This document shows positions 23,488 to 34,765 of a stretch of 64,000 bases of DNA, in pieces. This stretch comes from Isoetes taiwanensis (Eukaryota; Streptophyta; Lycopodiopsida; Isoetales; Isoetaceae), in contig JAJEKV010000009.1 of assembly GCA_021234155.1 (NCBI GenBank), positions 7,429,546 through 7,493,545 on the forward strand. Reading direction: 5' to 3'. Under the pieces are notes generated by a model. It did no database searches. It worked only from the letters and a program-made list of their open reading frames with translations, and was not told the DNA's origin. Positions within the stretch are counted from its first letter, which is position 1; each line of letters starts with the position of its first letter. A program made the translations under genes and the position numbers.

Positions 23488-24662
23488 ATATAAAACTGCA
23501 GAATTACTACGTATGACCTTTGGCCACTACAATATATGTATTATTGCATCAACAATTTTGATGCTCTTTTTAATACAAGAATTTGTTTTTCCTATATTCC
23601 TTGTCTCTCTTCTTTTTGAGGACTTCTAAGTATAAGGAGTGACTTATGGATCCTATATCGATTTATCGGGTTGTTGCAGGGCTAGAGCTGCCATACGACC
23701 CGACAAAAGGCTGGGAACTTGTCACAATTCTCCGCGACCACGCTTTCCAAAACCTGAAACTCAAGGTCCAATTAATCTCTTGATTATTAGCCCGACCTTT
23801 GAGTATCAGGATGTTATCATCCAGGCTTGGGCAAAAATAAATTAGTTCGCGCAATAAGGGAGAGCATCCATTATTCGATCCTCTATTCCCTTACGGCACC
23901 CTAGATCAATCCTTTTGTTAAATCTCTTTTGTACAAATGCAATTTTCAATTTTGTTGGGTGTTTCTGGCATTATGCCATTTGTAACTATATGTATATTTT
24001 AATGTCAAGTGATTTCGCAATGCTCTTGTCGTAATTATTTGGCATAATGTGCTCATTTCGATTTCATTTGTATCTTAGACGGTGCACGTCCCTCACCGTG
24101 GGTGACACCGGTGCAACCGGGCCATCTTACACCCGAACAGGAGCTCACTATTATGAAGCCAGCTTACTGAGCTCCAGGCATACGTGTTGCAAACCAATCC
24201 AATACGTGCCTGAGATTCCTGTTCCACCAAACCAGCAGCCATCGCCACCCGCACCAGCACTGGCTCCAGTTACAGCCACTCGATCGAAGCGAGCATGCAG
24301 TAGCATGCATACCATATATTTTATCATAAGAAATAGTTTGGCTATTTTTTAAAATATTAGAGTATTTTTATGCTATATGTTTGGCTAAAGTAATTAGTAT
24401 CATTACATTTATATGCATTTGGAGTTGGCAAAGGTTTAGAATTAAGTATTTATCTAAAGTTTCGTTTCGCTATTTTTCCTAAGTAGAAAAGCAAAAAATA
24501 TAGAATATATGTCTAGACATATTCTAATACAATTACCAATAATAATCAACAGGCAAGAAACATAGAATAATAATAAAAAAAACTTTTAAGAGAACCTCAT
24601 AACGTAGCTTATAACATCCATAGTTTGAATTATATGCAATGCCTCGAGACCCTTTTATATAT
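23488..24662. other. possible end of the LTR element; unassigned
   Basis: A short coding-like stretch at about 23665-23780 reads GLELPYDPTKGWELVTILR in one frame. Around 24180-24300 there are Pro-rich translations. No polypurine tract or 3' LTR was found. AT-rich DNA follows from 24330. Confidence 0.3.
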
Positions 24663-24700
24663 GACTAAAAAAAGTGCCCAGTGTTGCTGGGCTTTTTCGT
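24663..24700 (-). repeat. hairpin terminus family 1, copy A (Helitron-like?)
   Basis: The hairpin 24676-24692 (GCCCAG...CTGGGC) is preceded by an A-run and ACTA. On the minus strand this reads hairpin, then CACTTTTTTT, then TAGT, a degenerate CTAGT end. See copies at 24933-24949 and 33519-33535. Confidence 0.4.
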
Positions 24701-24856
24701 CTGGAAAAAAAATAATAAGGTAACATCACATGTTCATATATCATGCTCACTTCAAGACCGATGATGATGCCAGGCATAAATTGGACGACGATGTGAGGTG
24801 ATAAAATAACTTCAAATTTAAATATAGTGGAACTTCCTCAAAAGTATCAAGAGTCT

Positions 24857-24918
24857 CATTAATATCCATCCATCCATCCATCCATCCATCCATCCATCCA
24901 TCCATCCATCCATCCATC
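24857..24918. repeat. (CATC)n microsatellite
   Basis: About fifteen ATCC/CATC units in a row, ending immediately next to hairpin terminus family 1, copy B. Confidence 0.97.
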
Positions 24919-24950
24919 TATCAAGAAAAAGTGCCCAGCCTTGCTGGGCT
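24919..24950 (-). repeat. hairpin terminus family 1, copy B (Helitron-like?)
   Basis: The hairpin 24933-24949 (GCCCAGC...GCTGGGC) follows AAGAAAAAGT. On the minus strand it is hairpin, CACTTTTT, CTTG. It abuts the CATC microsatellite, which could be its insertion site. Confidence 0.4.
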
Positions 24951-27439
24951 ATAAATCATTTGTTGTCTGTGAAATGCTAGGCTATAAGGTGCTTTATAAG
25001 CATTGATCATTGCTATTTTGTCAGGCAGATGATAGGTCGTAAGATGGATTATAAGCATTGCTATTGAGTCAGGTAGATGTTAGGATATAAGATGGTTTAT
25101 ATGCATTGCTAACATGTAGATAACCCTATATCTTTGCGAGGCAATTCAACACTCGAAAGATATTTAATGCTTTATGATGCTTCCATAAATTTTATAGAAT
25201 TCTAGAAGGTGGAATTGCTTCTATCTAACTTGCCAAAGTTATCTTTCCAAAATTATAAAATTGCATTGCTTCCATATTAGGGATTGTTGTGCCAATATGT
25301 CCTTAAAAATGTGTGTATCACAGCAAACAACGCTTTGGTCCACTATACTGATTGTCCTGAAAACAATATTCAAAGCTGAGCGGTAGTTAAGTCTACGTGG
25401 AAGTATGCTTACCAATGTTTGTAAAGGTGGCAAAGTGTCATAGATTATAACATGTTTCAATTGCTTAAAAGGGAAGGTATGCAATCATTAGGGGCGAGAT
25501 CATTTGAGTTGAATATAATGTATCTTGCTTAAATAAAAAATGAAGATTCAAAAACTTCAAGGAAGAAGACCTAGAGGAGGAGAAGGTGGAAGACTCATAG
25601 TTCACAAAGGCCAATAATGAGCCAATGCGGTTTTAAAGCATGCATTAGCTTGACAAGATGATTCAAATATCTCAAATAAAAGAAGTAATTGAACTTATAA
25701 TTCACACATGGCCAGTGATAAATCAAGGAGCCTGATAGATATCATAGTGGCTTGAATTGTTTAATGGAAAAGGCATTCCAATCATCATGGGCATTTGTAT
25801 TGAAAATAGGCTAGCTTTTTTAGAACTAATAGGATCAAATAGCAAACTATTTTGTTGATCAACTTTAGTCACAAATATTTAATAATCCACTATTAGCACA
25901 TGAATTACATGCCTTCTCTTAGAAGGTTCTTGATACCTTGTGCCTTTGATACCTGGGCCTCCTCCTCCTCCTCCTAGAATTCCAACAACAATAAAATACA
26001 AGTGATAAATTCCCGGTGATCACTTCACTTGCAAGTAAAAGACATGCTTTGAACCGTAGTCCATCATTTACATTTTAAATTTACCCATTTCGAATCCATT
26101 TGCAATCTAAAAGAATTCATGGCCTTTAAATATTTAATGAATACCCACTAAGCTCTAAACATTCACAAAAATACCCAATTTACAGAGACCAAATCAATCT
26201 AAGTGGTTTGGTATTTTCCTCTTTCATAATCAATCATTACATTGAAGTGTGCTTCTTTCAAGGAATGCCTTTCAGCATACCAAAAGAGTTATCTAGGGAT
26301 AAAAGAGAAAATATAACAATCAAAGGCTCAACTTCACAGCATCTAGAAACAAAAAAGTCTCAATTTCATGGAACTTCAATGCCAACATCAAAAAACAGCC
26401 TAAGGGTCAACTTCATAAACAGCCGAAGGGTCAACTACATGTAATTTCTGGGTGGGTAAGAACATGTTTTTATTCTAATAAGAGCTTCAAATTGTAAGAC
26501 AACATGAAATTAACATTCGCAAACATAATATTCTAGTAATAACAATTTTTTTTTCTATCATAGAGTTTGCATCATGCCATCACATACCACAATGAGTTTT
26601 CCTCTATGGTGGAGTGGAAACCCACGGGTAGCCCAGCTAAACAAAAAACTCTATATTTGTTCACTGTTTATTCTAATGTTGTAGTTCGTGAGCCTAAAAA
26701 AAGACACTGCTGCCATAAAAGACGCTAGTATTTAGAACATATTATGGCATATTGCATTTTTAGCATTGTAGTGTGATTGAAATGTATGCCACTGTGCAAA
26801 ACGGTAATAATTAGATCAGCAATCCATTTAAATGCCTCTTGCACATGTGTTTGAAATTGATTTCCGAAGTCATTGCATCCTTTCAAATTTGAATTCAACT
26901 TACATCAAGCTAATATGTCTGATTTGTGTTCCTTGAACCTTTCAAACAAATTCTTATTTTCAATCATAAGATTCACTTTGCAAAAAGAAGAAAATATTTC
27001 TAATGCAGTGCAATCTTCGAGGAGAGTTCTCAAAATACGAAATTGAAGTCCTAATATAATCCATTTTCAAAAATTTAAGAAATGCACAAATTTTAGCTGC
27101 TATCACTTGCTGAGTCATTCACCATTTCTGATGTCTTTTGGGTTGTGGCCATACTCCTCTTGCGGATCTGTGTGGACTTAGCGTGATATCACTTGCTGTT
27201 CGTAACATTGGTAAAAACTTGGGACATTCAATCCCATAAAAATAACGACCTTGTGTTGTTTCATATTGCTATTGTTGTGAGTCATTATCCAGTAACATTT
27301 TTCAACACTTGACTTCCATTGGAATTGTAGCAATAATAGACTTACAAAACAATTGGAATTGTAGCAATAATAGAACCAATGTTTCACATCTATGAGACGA
27401 GCGTATGCAGCAAACATGTAGAATTTAGATTGTGCTAAG
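24951..27439. other. unassigned AT-rich DNA
   Basis: There is a local imperfect repetition of ATAAGATGG(A/T)TTATA(A/T)GCATTGCTA words at 24985-25115, and a (CTC)n stretch at about 25960. The plus frame at 26208-26444 shows no domain. No gene is assigned. Confidence 0.35.
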
Positions 27440-29117
27440 TACCTGTCATATTCCAAATCAGCTTTGCCAATTCTTCCAGCAATTTTGTTGCAGACCTTTC
27501 TCACAACAACCTGTACTATGACATGGATAAAAGTTTCACACTGATAAATTGAGTACTCCCTTTAACATAAATAAAAACCTAATAAGCCTCCTACAAGAAG
27601 ATAAATATGTTTCAGTAAAGATACACGACACTGTATATGTGTTGTGCATGGGCATTGCAATTTTATTATGGGAAATAAGCGAGACAAGGTAATGCATCTG
27701 ACCTGTACGTTTGCTGAGACTGCCCCAGTATAGTCAAAGCTGCGATGAATCACAATGCCATTGTCACTTTTGTTAATAAAGTGTGCAGTACCACTGATGC
27801 TGTATAAGCTGGAAGGCTCTTCATTCCAGTTATATATCTACATAAGGCTAGTTTGATTAAAAAATTTCAAGACTGATAGCAGTAAACACTAATGCAGAAC
27901 ATATATTACCTGCCTGGGATGTGCCACAAACCATACAATGGCAGTCATGCAGTTGGGCAAATCGTTTGATCTTCATTAGCATTGCACTAACATATTCGAT
28001 CTCAGACCTGGGAGAAACATACAATATTAGTCTTCAAACATGATGTGGGTACAAACTTGTAATCATAGTACTGTTTATCAGAACGTTGGTGGTCAATCTC
28101 GTTATATGGATCAATGACCAAGCCATGTATTCCATGTCTCAATACTGCCGCTTTAGCCACATCCAAGATCCGCTCAATGCGTTGAAGTTCATCGTTCTCA
28201 TCTCTACACGAGGAAGAGATTAAATGAATAAAATCTAGTCAGCCTCAGATGCCCATTCTATATAGCTATGAACAAGCCTCATTCCATGGCTTGTTCCAGC
28301 TCTGCTCTACACATCCGTTGTTTGCAGATTGACAATGGAGAAAAGGGAATGAGACTCACTCTCCATCAAAGAAAAGCTTTTTAAAATGTTTTTCCAAAAG
28401 TTTCCTTGCGTGATCTTTCACCTGCATGAAGAAAACCACAAACTCTCCCTATATCAAGCAAACAACAATATTATGACAATGGCGTAAATATAGATGCTTC
28501 TGCCATATCCTTGACACCGAATGATTTTTCTAATGCACTAAATGCAAAGTGCGCCCTCTTAAGTTACAATTTAACATTTACCTAGTTTTCCATTGAGCAA
28601 AGTGCAAATGTCCAACCACTAAGCTTGTTTAAGTTACACAACAATGCATCAATCATTCACTTTTCCCGGAGTTAGGTACTCCAGTCACTAAAGTCAATTC
28701 TCCAGGGACAACCTGTACAAAAGGATACCATGTAAGTCACTTGCACAAAAAGTATATGGTAAATATAAGTGTTACCTTGTATATCTGATCAAGCTGTTTC
28801 CATCCAGTTGAAAACCATTGTTTTTGGTCACCTTCAGCAAAAAAATCTTCTATCTCTTTGTAGAAAGAAGAAAAATGGAATAAACCACATATCGGATAAT
28901 GTTCTGCCTTCTCAACTGTGTCAACCAGTACATCCCTTCTGAGACCCATTAACACCTATGAGAAGCAGACAAGATCACATAAAGCAGAGACGGATAAATG
29001 TCCCATGCCTCCTATTATTAAATGACTGAAACGTTGAGTCTCCCTTAGGCAGAGAAATAAACCTCGTTTGCATCTTTGCATTGTTTGCCATTCATAGTTG
29101 GCCACTTCACATGCCAA
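27440..29117 (-). pseudogene. TWINKLE: TWINKLE-like organellar DNA primase-helicase, C-terminal part
   Basis: Plant TWINKLE primes and unwinds organellar DNA. Eight exon blocks lie in correct order on the minus strand. They are 29117-29062 (VKWPTMNGKQCKDANEV), 28955-28776 (ends STGWKQLDQIYK), 28712-28582 (VVPGELTLVTGVPNSGKSE, Walker A), 28421-28360 (VKDHARKLLEKHFKK), 28203-28073 (GLVIDPYNEIDHQR, Walker B region), 28007-27910 (EYVSAMLMKIKRFAQLHDCH), 27837-27703 (SISGTAHFINKSDNGIVIHR) and 27510-27440 (RKVCNKIAGRIGKADLEYDR). GT/AG borders are mostly kept. A base is lost right after GKSE, one is gained after HDCH, and the third block ends SMEN then a stop. Hence it is a recent, intron-containing pseudogene. 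The N-terminal primase half was not found. Confidence 0.88.
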
Positions 29118-29645
29118 CATCTGATTCAATTCATTTTCCAGAAAAGCTGGATCTGGTTATTGAAGGATGAAGCAGAACTGAACAAACAGACAAGAATAGA
29201 AGATTGAAGCCAACAGGGACCACAACCAATATGATGGAAGGAAATCATAGGAAAAGCAATGAGACTTGTGCATTTGGATTCAAAGTCGAAGTAATAGGTG
29301 CCTTCACAGCCATATTTCAAGAACCCTAATCTTTTTCCATCAACTGCTCCTATGAAATAGGCATATTTGTGGATCTGCCATCTGTGTATGTTTTCACATA
29401 TGTTTAAGTTTGAAGAAGCTTAAAGACATGACAATGGAAGTACTAAGCTAAAAAAGTAAAGCAATATATTATTTCATTTTTGGCTATATAACCTTTGATC
29501 TTGGATATTAATATGTGAGCTAAGGTCAGTATATTCTTATCAAAGGATTCAAGTTGGAAAGGTATATAAGTTGAAGGGAATGGATATTCTGATTTATATT
29601 TAGAAAAACATTGTTTTGGCATTGAAATTTTGTAATATTTGGAAT
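29118..29645. other. unassigned; expected site of TWINKLE primase half
   Basis: Upstream exons of the minus-strand TWINKLE relic should lie here and beyond. I recognise none before the LINE fragment. Confidence 0.3.
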
Positions 29646-29830
29646 ATAAATAGAATAGAATAGAATAGAATAGTTTTTTTAACGTCCACGGAGACCAATA
29701 GGTCATGGGACCCATACAATGGGCTAGTACAATCATTACTACTAGGATTAAAAAACCTCTGCCTCGAAAGGTTTTCAAGGGAAAAACCTTTGCAGTAATG
29801 ATGATACTAGACAAACAGAGATAATGACTA
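29646..29830 (-). mobile_element. 5'-truncated LINE 3' UTR with (AATAG)n tail
   Basis: Minus-strand copy of the LINE 3' end seen at 5090-5262. It starts inside the 3' UTR (TAGTCATTATCTC at the 29830 side), runs through GGACGTTAAAAAAACTATTC and ends in four pentanucleotide units at 29646-29670. No coding part remains. Confidence 0.85.
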
Positions 29831-30024
29831 CGGAATTCATCTATTTATACGGAATTTTCTGGATATTGAATAAATGATGTTTCTTATGAATTTTAGACAC
29901 TTTCAAAGCACATTTAAGGCCTAAGTTATGATGCACCTGGATTAACTTAGGGTTGCATATTGTACCTAGAAGTGTTCTTTGCAAAAGTTCATGAAAAAGT
30001 ATGTTTGAAACAGGTTTAAAGGTT
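29831..30024. other. unassigned
   Basis: Short AT-rich spacer between the LINE fragment and the duplicated block. Confidence 0.3.
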
Positions 30025-30515
30025 TTTTTTTTTTTTGAAGGCAAGCTTTTTAAGATTTTATTAATAATAAAATGATACAAGAACCGTATTCAGGACCCAG
30101 ATAGAGATGATAGGAAGTATTTCCACATGAAATGATCTCTCCATAGATCAGATTGGAAGAACTCATTTAGTATCAAGCTCAGAAACAAGCAATAACATAA
30201 CTTCCATTTGTGCAATCATATGTAGTGAGATCAATATCCTTAAGACCTGTGACCACTAGAAGCACTCCACCGAAAGATACTAGCATCAAGGAGCAAATTA
30301 GAGGAGCATCCTCCCGTGCGTTAACTTGGCCCTAGAATTCTTCCACTCCACAGTACCATCCTATTTCCAAAGGTACTCTAGGCAAGCATCCAACCTTCTT
30401 CCTGTATTAGTAGATAGTCAAAAGGATCTACCTCAAAAGAGGTGGTCCACTCCACCCCACCCCACTCCACTCCACTCCACTTTACTGTTCATTATGCATG
30501 TGGTAGAAGATAGTA
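30025..30515. repeat. duplicated block upstream of lectin-aerolysin gene, copy 1
   Basis: Starts with a T-run and GAAGGCAAGCTTTTTAAG, and ends in (CTCCA)n followed by TTCATTATGCATGTGGTAG. It is repeated in direct orientation at 31145-31690, about 90% similar by eye. The T-run/GAAGGCAAG...TTTATTAATAAT edge resembles the 3' end of a poly(A) LINE on the minus strand. However, both copies share the other border too, so a segmental duplication explains the pair best. Confidence 0.8.
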
Positions 30516-31144
30516 GAAAATTACTACTAGTCATCAGAAAATGTTTATTGCTAAAGCAGTGTCTGAAATTTGAATAACTTCTTTGGGTGTAATTGTTTAA
30601 TGTGATGGTATATTCGTCACCACAACTTGAGAGCTTTTCTTGTTAAATTTTTCCTTTTTTCTCTATAGATAGAATGATAAGTACAAGGATTTGGGGTTTT
30701 TTTTTATCACGAAAGGATTTTGAAACTTATGATTATGATGTATTGTTCATGATGCCTTGATTAACATAGAAGAAGTTTCACTTATTAACTTTTTTCACTT
30801 GTGCGGATATACTATTTATGATGAGTTTAATTTTTTGCACTTGTTATGGTGTACTATTTATGAAGACTTGTTTGCTTCTGTTAAGTTTTCACTTGTTCAG
30901 ATGTACTATTTATGATGAGTTATTTGCACTTGTTAATTTTTCACTCATGATGATGTACTATTGATGATGACTTTACTCTTTACTCACATAATATCCATCT
31001 ATTTTGATGGCCTTTTATTTTGGATATGATGTACATTGTCTATTCACTAAAGACTCTTTGCCATGTGGTAGGCTTTAGTGTGGATAAATTTGCCATGTGG
31101 TAGACTTTACTGTTCACAATGCATGTGCTTTAGACTTTACTTCC
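30516..31144. other. spacer with degenerate repeats
   Basis: Degenerate repetition of TGTACTATTTATGATGA...CACTTGTT words at 30770-30990, and of CATGTGGTAGACTTTACT at 31065-31140. No gene. Confidence 0.5.
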
Positions 31145-31690
31145 TTTTTTTTTTTTGAAGGCAAGATTTTTAAGATTTTATTAATAATGAAATGGTGCAA
31201 GAACCTTATTCTTGACCCAGTTAGGCCTGATAGGAAGTATTTTCACATGAAATGATCTTTCCATAGATCAGATTGGAAGAACTCATTCATTATCAAGCTC
31301 AGAAACAAGCAATAACATAACTTCCATTTGTGCAATCATATATAGTGAGAAGATATCCTTAAGACCTGTGACCACTAGAAGCACTCCACCGAAAGATACT
31401 AGCATCAAGGAGCAAATTAGAGGAGCATCTTCCCGTGCATTAACTTAGCCCTAGAATTCTTCCACTCCACAGTACTATAGGGGTTGCCCCTCCTATTTCC
31501 AAAGGTACTCTAGGCAAGCATCTAGCCTTCTTCATGTATAAGTAAATAGTCAAAAGGATCTATCTCAAAAGAGATGGTTCACTCCACCATCTTTACTCCG
31601 CTCCACTCCACTCCACTCCAGTCCACTTTATGTGGTCCACTCCACTTGATTGTTCATTATGCATGTGGTAGACTTTACTGTTCACTATGC
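31145..31690. repeat. duplicated block upstream of lectin-aerolysin gene, copy 2
   Basis: Direct copy of 30025-30515 with an extra GTACTATAGGGGTTGCCCC insertion near 31472 and an expanded (CTCCA)n tract at 31595-31655. Confidence 0.8.
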
Positions 31691-31864
31691 ATGTGGCAGA
31701 CTTTACTATTCATTGCAGCTAGATTCTCCTTCTCAATCATATGGCCAAGGACTTATGTTGTAGACTTTACTATTCACACTCTTCTTCTCACAATAAATAG
31801 GAATGTACAAGTTCATTCATCTCACCTTCTTCATTGCTTGCTTCTTGTTTTGCTTTCCTGCATC
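31660..31864 (+). promoter_or_regulatory. probable promoter of the lectin-aerolysin gene
   Basis: Three imperfect repeats of TTCA(T/C)TATGCATGTGG(T/C)AGACTTTACT lie at about 31660-31715, with another GTAGACTTTACTATTCAC at 31758. The TGCATG (RY-like) core is repeated. A TATA-like CAATAAATAGG at 31790-31800 stands about 65 bases before the ATG. The role is inferred from position only. Confidence 0.4.
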
Positions 31865-33369
31865 ATGGCTGCAAAGGTGCTCATCCCAGGATGCATTGCC
31901 ATCAAGGGCGACAATGGAATGTATCTCACACTTGACATGCACGGCCCGACGCCATATCTCACTTTCAGTGCAGAAAATAAGACGCGTCTTGCAGTCCACC
32001 ATCTCCTTTACAATTCCACGGATGGCACAGTTGTGATTCGAGCAGCAAATGGCCGCTTCTGGCGGCGTAATTCAGAAGCCTTGATCGTTGCTGATATGGA
32101 GCAATATCCTGGCTCGGCAAATCTAGATGCGCGCTTTAAGGTAGTGGACCTCAACTTAGGAACTCATGGCTTTCATTCTGCACTAGACAATCTGTTCCTT
32201 AATAGATACAACCAAAGTGGGTATTTGTATTACAAAGCCTTGGAGAAGAAGGCCAACAAGTCGACAATGGTGGAGGTGAGCGATGCTAAGGATTACGCTC
32301 TATTCCTCCCCCCTTATTTGTCATTCATGGGGAGCAACAATCAGTTGATCCAGCTCTACAACGAACGAGATCATGCATGGCAGAAATTCAATGGTGGAAG
32401 CAGCCCATCGCTCGCTTCTTCTTACCAGGTAATCCCTCTTGTTGATGGATCCGTGGCAGTAAAGAGTGCCAGGAACGAGCTTTGTTGGCGCCGCAGCCCT
32501 AATTGGATATGGGCCGACACCACCATGGAGAATGCTTTGGCTTCCGACAACCTAGATTGCCATTTTGATCCAGTGAGGCTAAGCACTAGTATGGTGGCAC
32601 TCAAGAGCATGGCTAATGGTAAGTTTCTCAAATGTTTGACTGACTACTGGCAAAGTTGCCTCAATGCAGCAGGTGGAGACACCAAGGATGCTACTACACG
32701 CCTCCGTCTCAAAGAGCCCGTCGGCAAGCGCACCGTATTCAATGTTGTCTATTCGCGAGCTCGGGCAAATGACACAGGTAACAACAATGATCGTGGGAAA
32801 CGGCTCTGTTTTAAATAACACAACACGTGATACTAAATTCATTGTCCATGTTGCGATCTTGAAAAATGTCATCACCTCCAAAAATTGGGCAAATACCTAT
32901 ACATTTAGCGAGAAAGTGTCCACCAAATTTGAGGCAGGAATACCTTTCATTGGGGATACAAAGGTTGGCATAGAGATTGGTGCACAACAGTCATTCGCTA
33001 CGAACTGGAGAACAACTACTGAAACTAAATTGTCCTTCGAGACTGAATATCAGGTCACTGTGCCTGTTGGAAAATTGGTAATAGCAACAACTTATCCAAG
33101 CAAGACTAGTTGAATTGAATTGAATTGATTTGGCCTAACCAAGCAGATTGTGGATACTATGATAGGTTATTGTGACAGTGCTATGCACCACGGCAAAACT
33201 TCAGATTCCTTTCACGTACGATGAGAAGATTGTAGACTCTGAAGGCATTGAGCACCCTGCAGAGCATCATATTGATGGTTTCTTTGAAGGCGTGTCTGCT
33301 TACAATATTCAAGCTGTGATAAGCAACAATGACAATGCACGTAACAAAGTCGTCCCAGCTTTAAAGTAG
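31865..33369 (+). CDS. agglutinin-aerolysin (amaranthin-type lectin plus pore-forming domain), one frameshift
   Basis: The start ATG at 31865 is chosen because MAAKVLIPGCIAIKGDNGMY matches the beginning of agglutinin (amaranthin-like, beta-trefoil) domains; the frame is open farther upstream by chance. Two agglutinin domains follow, roughly residues 5-145 and 146-300 (GRFWRR, ELCWRRSPNWIWAD are the paired signatures). An aerolysin/ETX-type region comes next (32790-33077), with the alternating Ser/Thr-rich strands typical of that family. A 88-bp GT-AG intron, 33078-33165, splits the C-terminal strands; the second exon ends at TAG 33367. The lectin part and pore-forming part are in different frames, with the shift between about 32745 and 32795. 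As given, the product would stop at 32818 without the pore domain. Such fusions bind glycans and are thought to act in defence. The gene may be a young pseudogene. Confidence 0.85.
33078..33165 (+). other. intron of the lectin-aerolysin gene
   Basis: Donor TTG|GTAATAG at 33078, acceptor GATAG| at 33165, phase 0. It contains a short TTGAATTGAATTGAATTGA repetition. Reading through gives a stop at 33111, so the exon-2 frame, which carries the conserved final strands, needs splicing. Confidence 0.7.
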
Positions 33370-33763
33370 AAGAAACAAGCCTCTTTTCCTTGCATACATA
33401 GTACTACATACTTATATAACCATCTCAGCTTGTAGATTGAAAACTGCAAGCTCCTGATTGACATTATACAAAGGTTTCATTAAGCATATCTTTATATTAT
33501 AAAATTACTAGAAAAAGTGCCCAGCATTGCTGGGCTTTTCTTTGGGATTAAATTCCAAAGTTAATAACGATATGGTTAAGAATTTTAATTGGCATATATG
33601 ATCGTTTTCTCTTAGTAATCTTCTTACATTATAAAGTTTTACCGTAGGTGTTGGACCACACCCTAATTTAGTTGGCTCAGATTATCAGATTGTATCCGAA
33701 GGCCAAGATTTATGGCATGACTTCTCATCACTGTGATGGGTTATCGCTTTGATCTCTTAAGAG
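33370..33763. other. 3' flank of the lectin-aerolysin gene
   Basis: Probable 3' UTR and spacer. It holds hairpin terminus family 1, copy C at 33508-33540. Confidence 0.4.
33508..33540 (-). repeat. hairpin terminus family 1, copy C (Helitron-like 3' end)
   Basis: On the minus strand: GCCCAGCAATGCTGGGC (33535-33519), ACTTTTT, CTAG (33511-33508), then T. This is exactly the layout of a Helitron 3' end: a GC-rich hairpin about 7-11 bases before CTRR, inserted before T. The body of the element would extend to higher coordinates. No TC start was identified. Confidence 0.5.
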
Positions 33764-34377
33764 GAAAAGAAAAAGGAAAAGGGAGGACGAAAGGGAAAAA
33801 TGAAGGGTAAGGAAAAGAGGAAGAGGGAAAAGGGAAAAGGGAAGGGAAAAAAACATGGGAAAAAGGGGAAGAGGAAAAGGGTGAGGAAAGGGAAAAATAG
33901 CATGGGAAAAAGGAAAAAATAAGGTAAAAGAAAAGGGGGAGGGAGAAAAAGGAAGGGGAAAAGGGGAAGAGGGAAAGGGTGAGGAAAGGAGGAAAAGGGA
34001 AGGGAAAAAGGGGAAGAGAAAAATGGTGGAGAGACGAAAACAAACATGGGAAAATGAAAAGGGAAAGGAAAAACGAAAAAGGAGGCCGAAACAGGAAAAG
34101 GGAAGGGAAAAAGGGCACGTGAAAACGGGAGAGAAAAATGGAAAAGAGGAAGAGGGGAAGGGCATGGGAAAAATTTGAAGAGGAAAAGGGTGAGGAAAAG
34201 AAAAAAAGAAAGGGAAAAAGAGCATGGGAAACGGGAAAGGGGAAAGGAAAAAGAAAAAGGGGGATAGGGAAATGGGCAAAGGGGAAAGAGGAAGAGAGTG
34301 GGAAAGGAGGAAAAGCAGCACGTAAAAAAGGTGAGGAAAAAGAAACGGAAAAAATTATGGGAAAATAAAAATGGAAA
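33764..34377. repeat. homopurine tract (GGGAAA-type), 0.6 kb
   Basis: Almost pure A/G on the plus strand with GGGAAAAGG, GAGGAAAAGGG and CATGGGAAAA words. The minus-strand open frames here are Phe/Ser/Pro runs forced by composition and are not genes. It has strong potential for triplex (H-DNA) structure. Confidence 0.9.
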
Positions 34378-34760
34378 TAGAATAGAATAGAATAGAATAG
34401 AATAGTTTTTTTTAACATCCACGGAGACCAATTGGTCATGGGACCCATACAATAGGCTAGTACAATCATTACTACTAGGATTAAAAAATCCCTGCCTCGA
34501 AAGGTTTTCAAGGGAAAAACCTTTGCAGTAATGATGATACTAGACAAGCGGAGATAATGACTACTGAGGGCTCAGTAATTGCAGACGTTTATCTAGAACC
34601 TCAAGTATGTATAATGCCAAGTCATGCACAGATGGTGCTATGAGAAGTTGTGGAAGCGTGGAATGGAATGCTAAGGTCAAAAAATGATTCCGGACTATCT
34701 CAAAAGCAGGGCAACTCAGAAGAGTATGGCTTTCATCTTCAATAACCTATAATTGGCAAC
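34378..34760 (-). mobile_element. 5'-truncated LINE: ORF2 C-terminus plus 3' UTR
   Basis: From about 34752 the minus strand reads VIEDESHTLLSCPAFEIVRN, then LTLAFHSTLPQLLIAPSV, HDLALYILEVLDKRLQLL and stops near 34567. This is the C-terminal Cys/His motif (E-DE-H-L--CP-F) found after the reverse transcriptase of many LINEs. A ~160-base 3' UTR and an (AATAG)n tail at 34378-34405 follow. It splits a homopurine tract. Confidence 0.88.
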
Positions 34761-34765
34761 AGGCA

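Noticed and set aside
30025-31200. Two independent poly(A) LINE insertions
   Set aside because: Both copies share the distal border and the CTCCA repeat, so one segmental duplication fits better than two insertions with equal truncation.
31574-31864. N-terminal extension of the lectin-aerolysin ORF
   Set aside because: The frame is open by chance through CTCCA repeats and promoter-like repeats. Domain homology starts at ATG 31865.
33728-34547. Long minus-strand open frames (197, 231 and 268 codons)
   Set aside because: They translate the homopurine tract into Phe/Ser/Pro/Leu runs in all three frames. Openness follows from composition; part of one also runs into the LINE 3' UTR.
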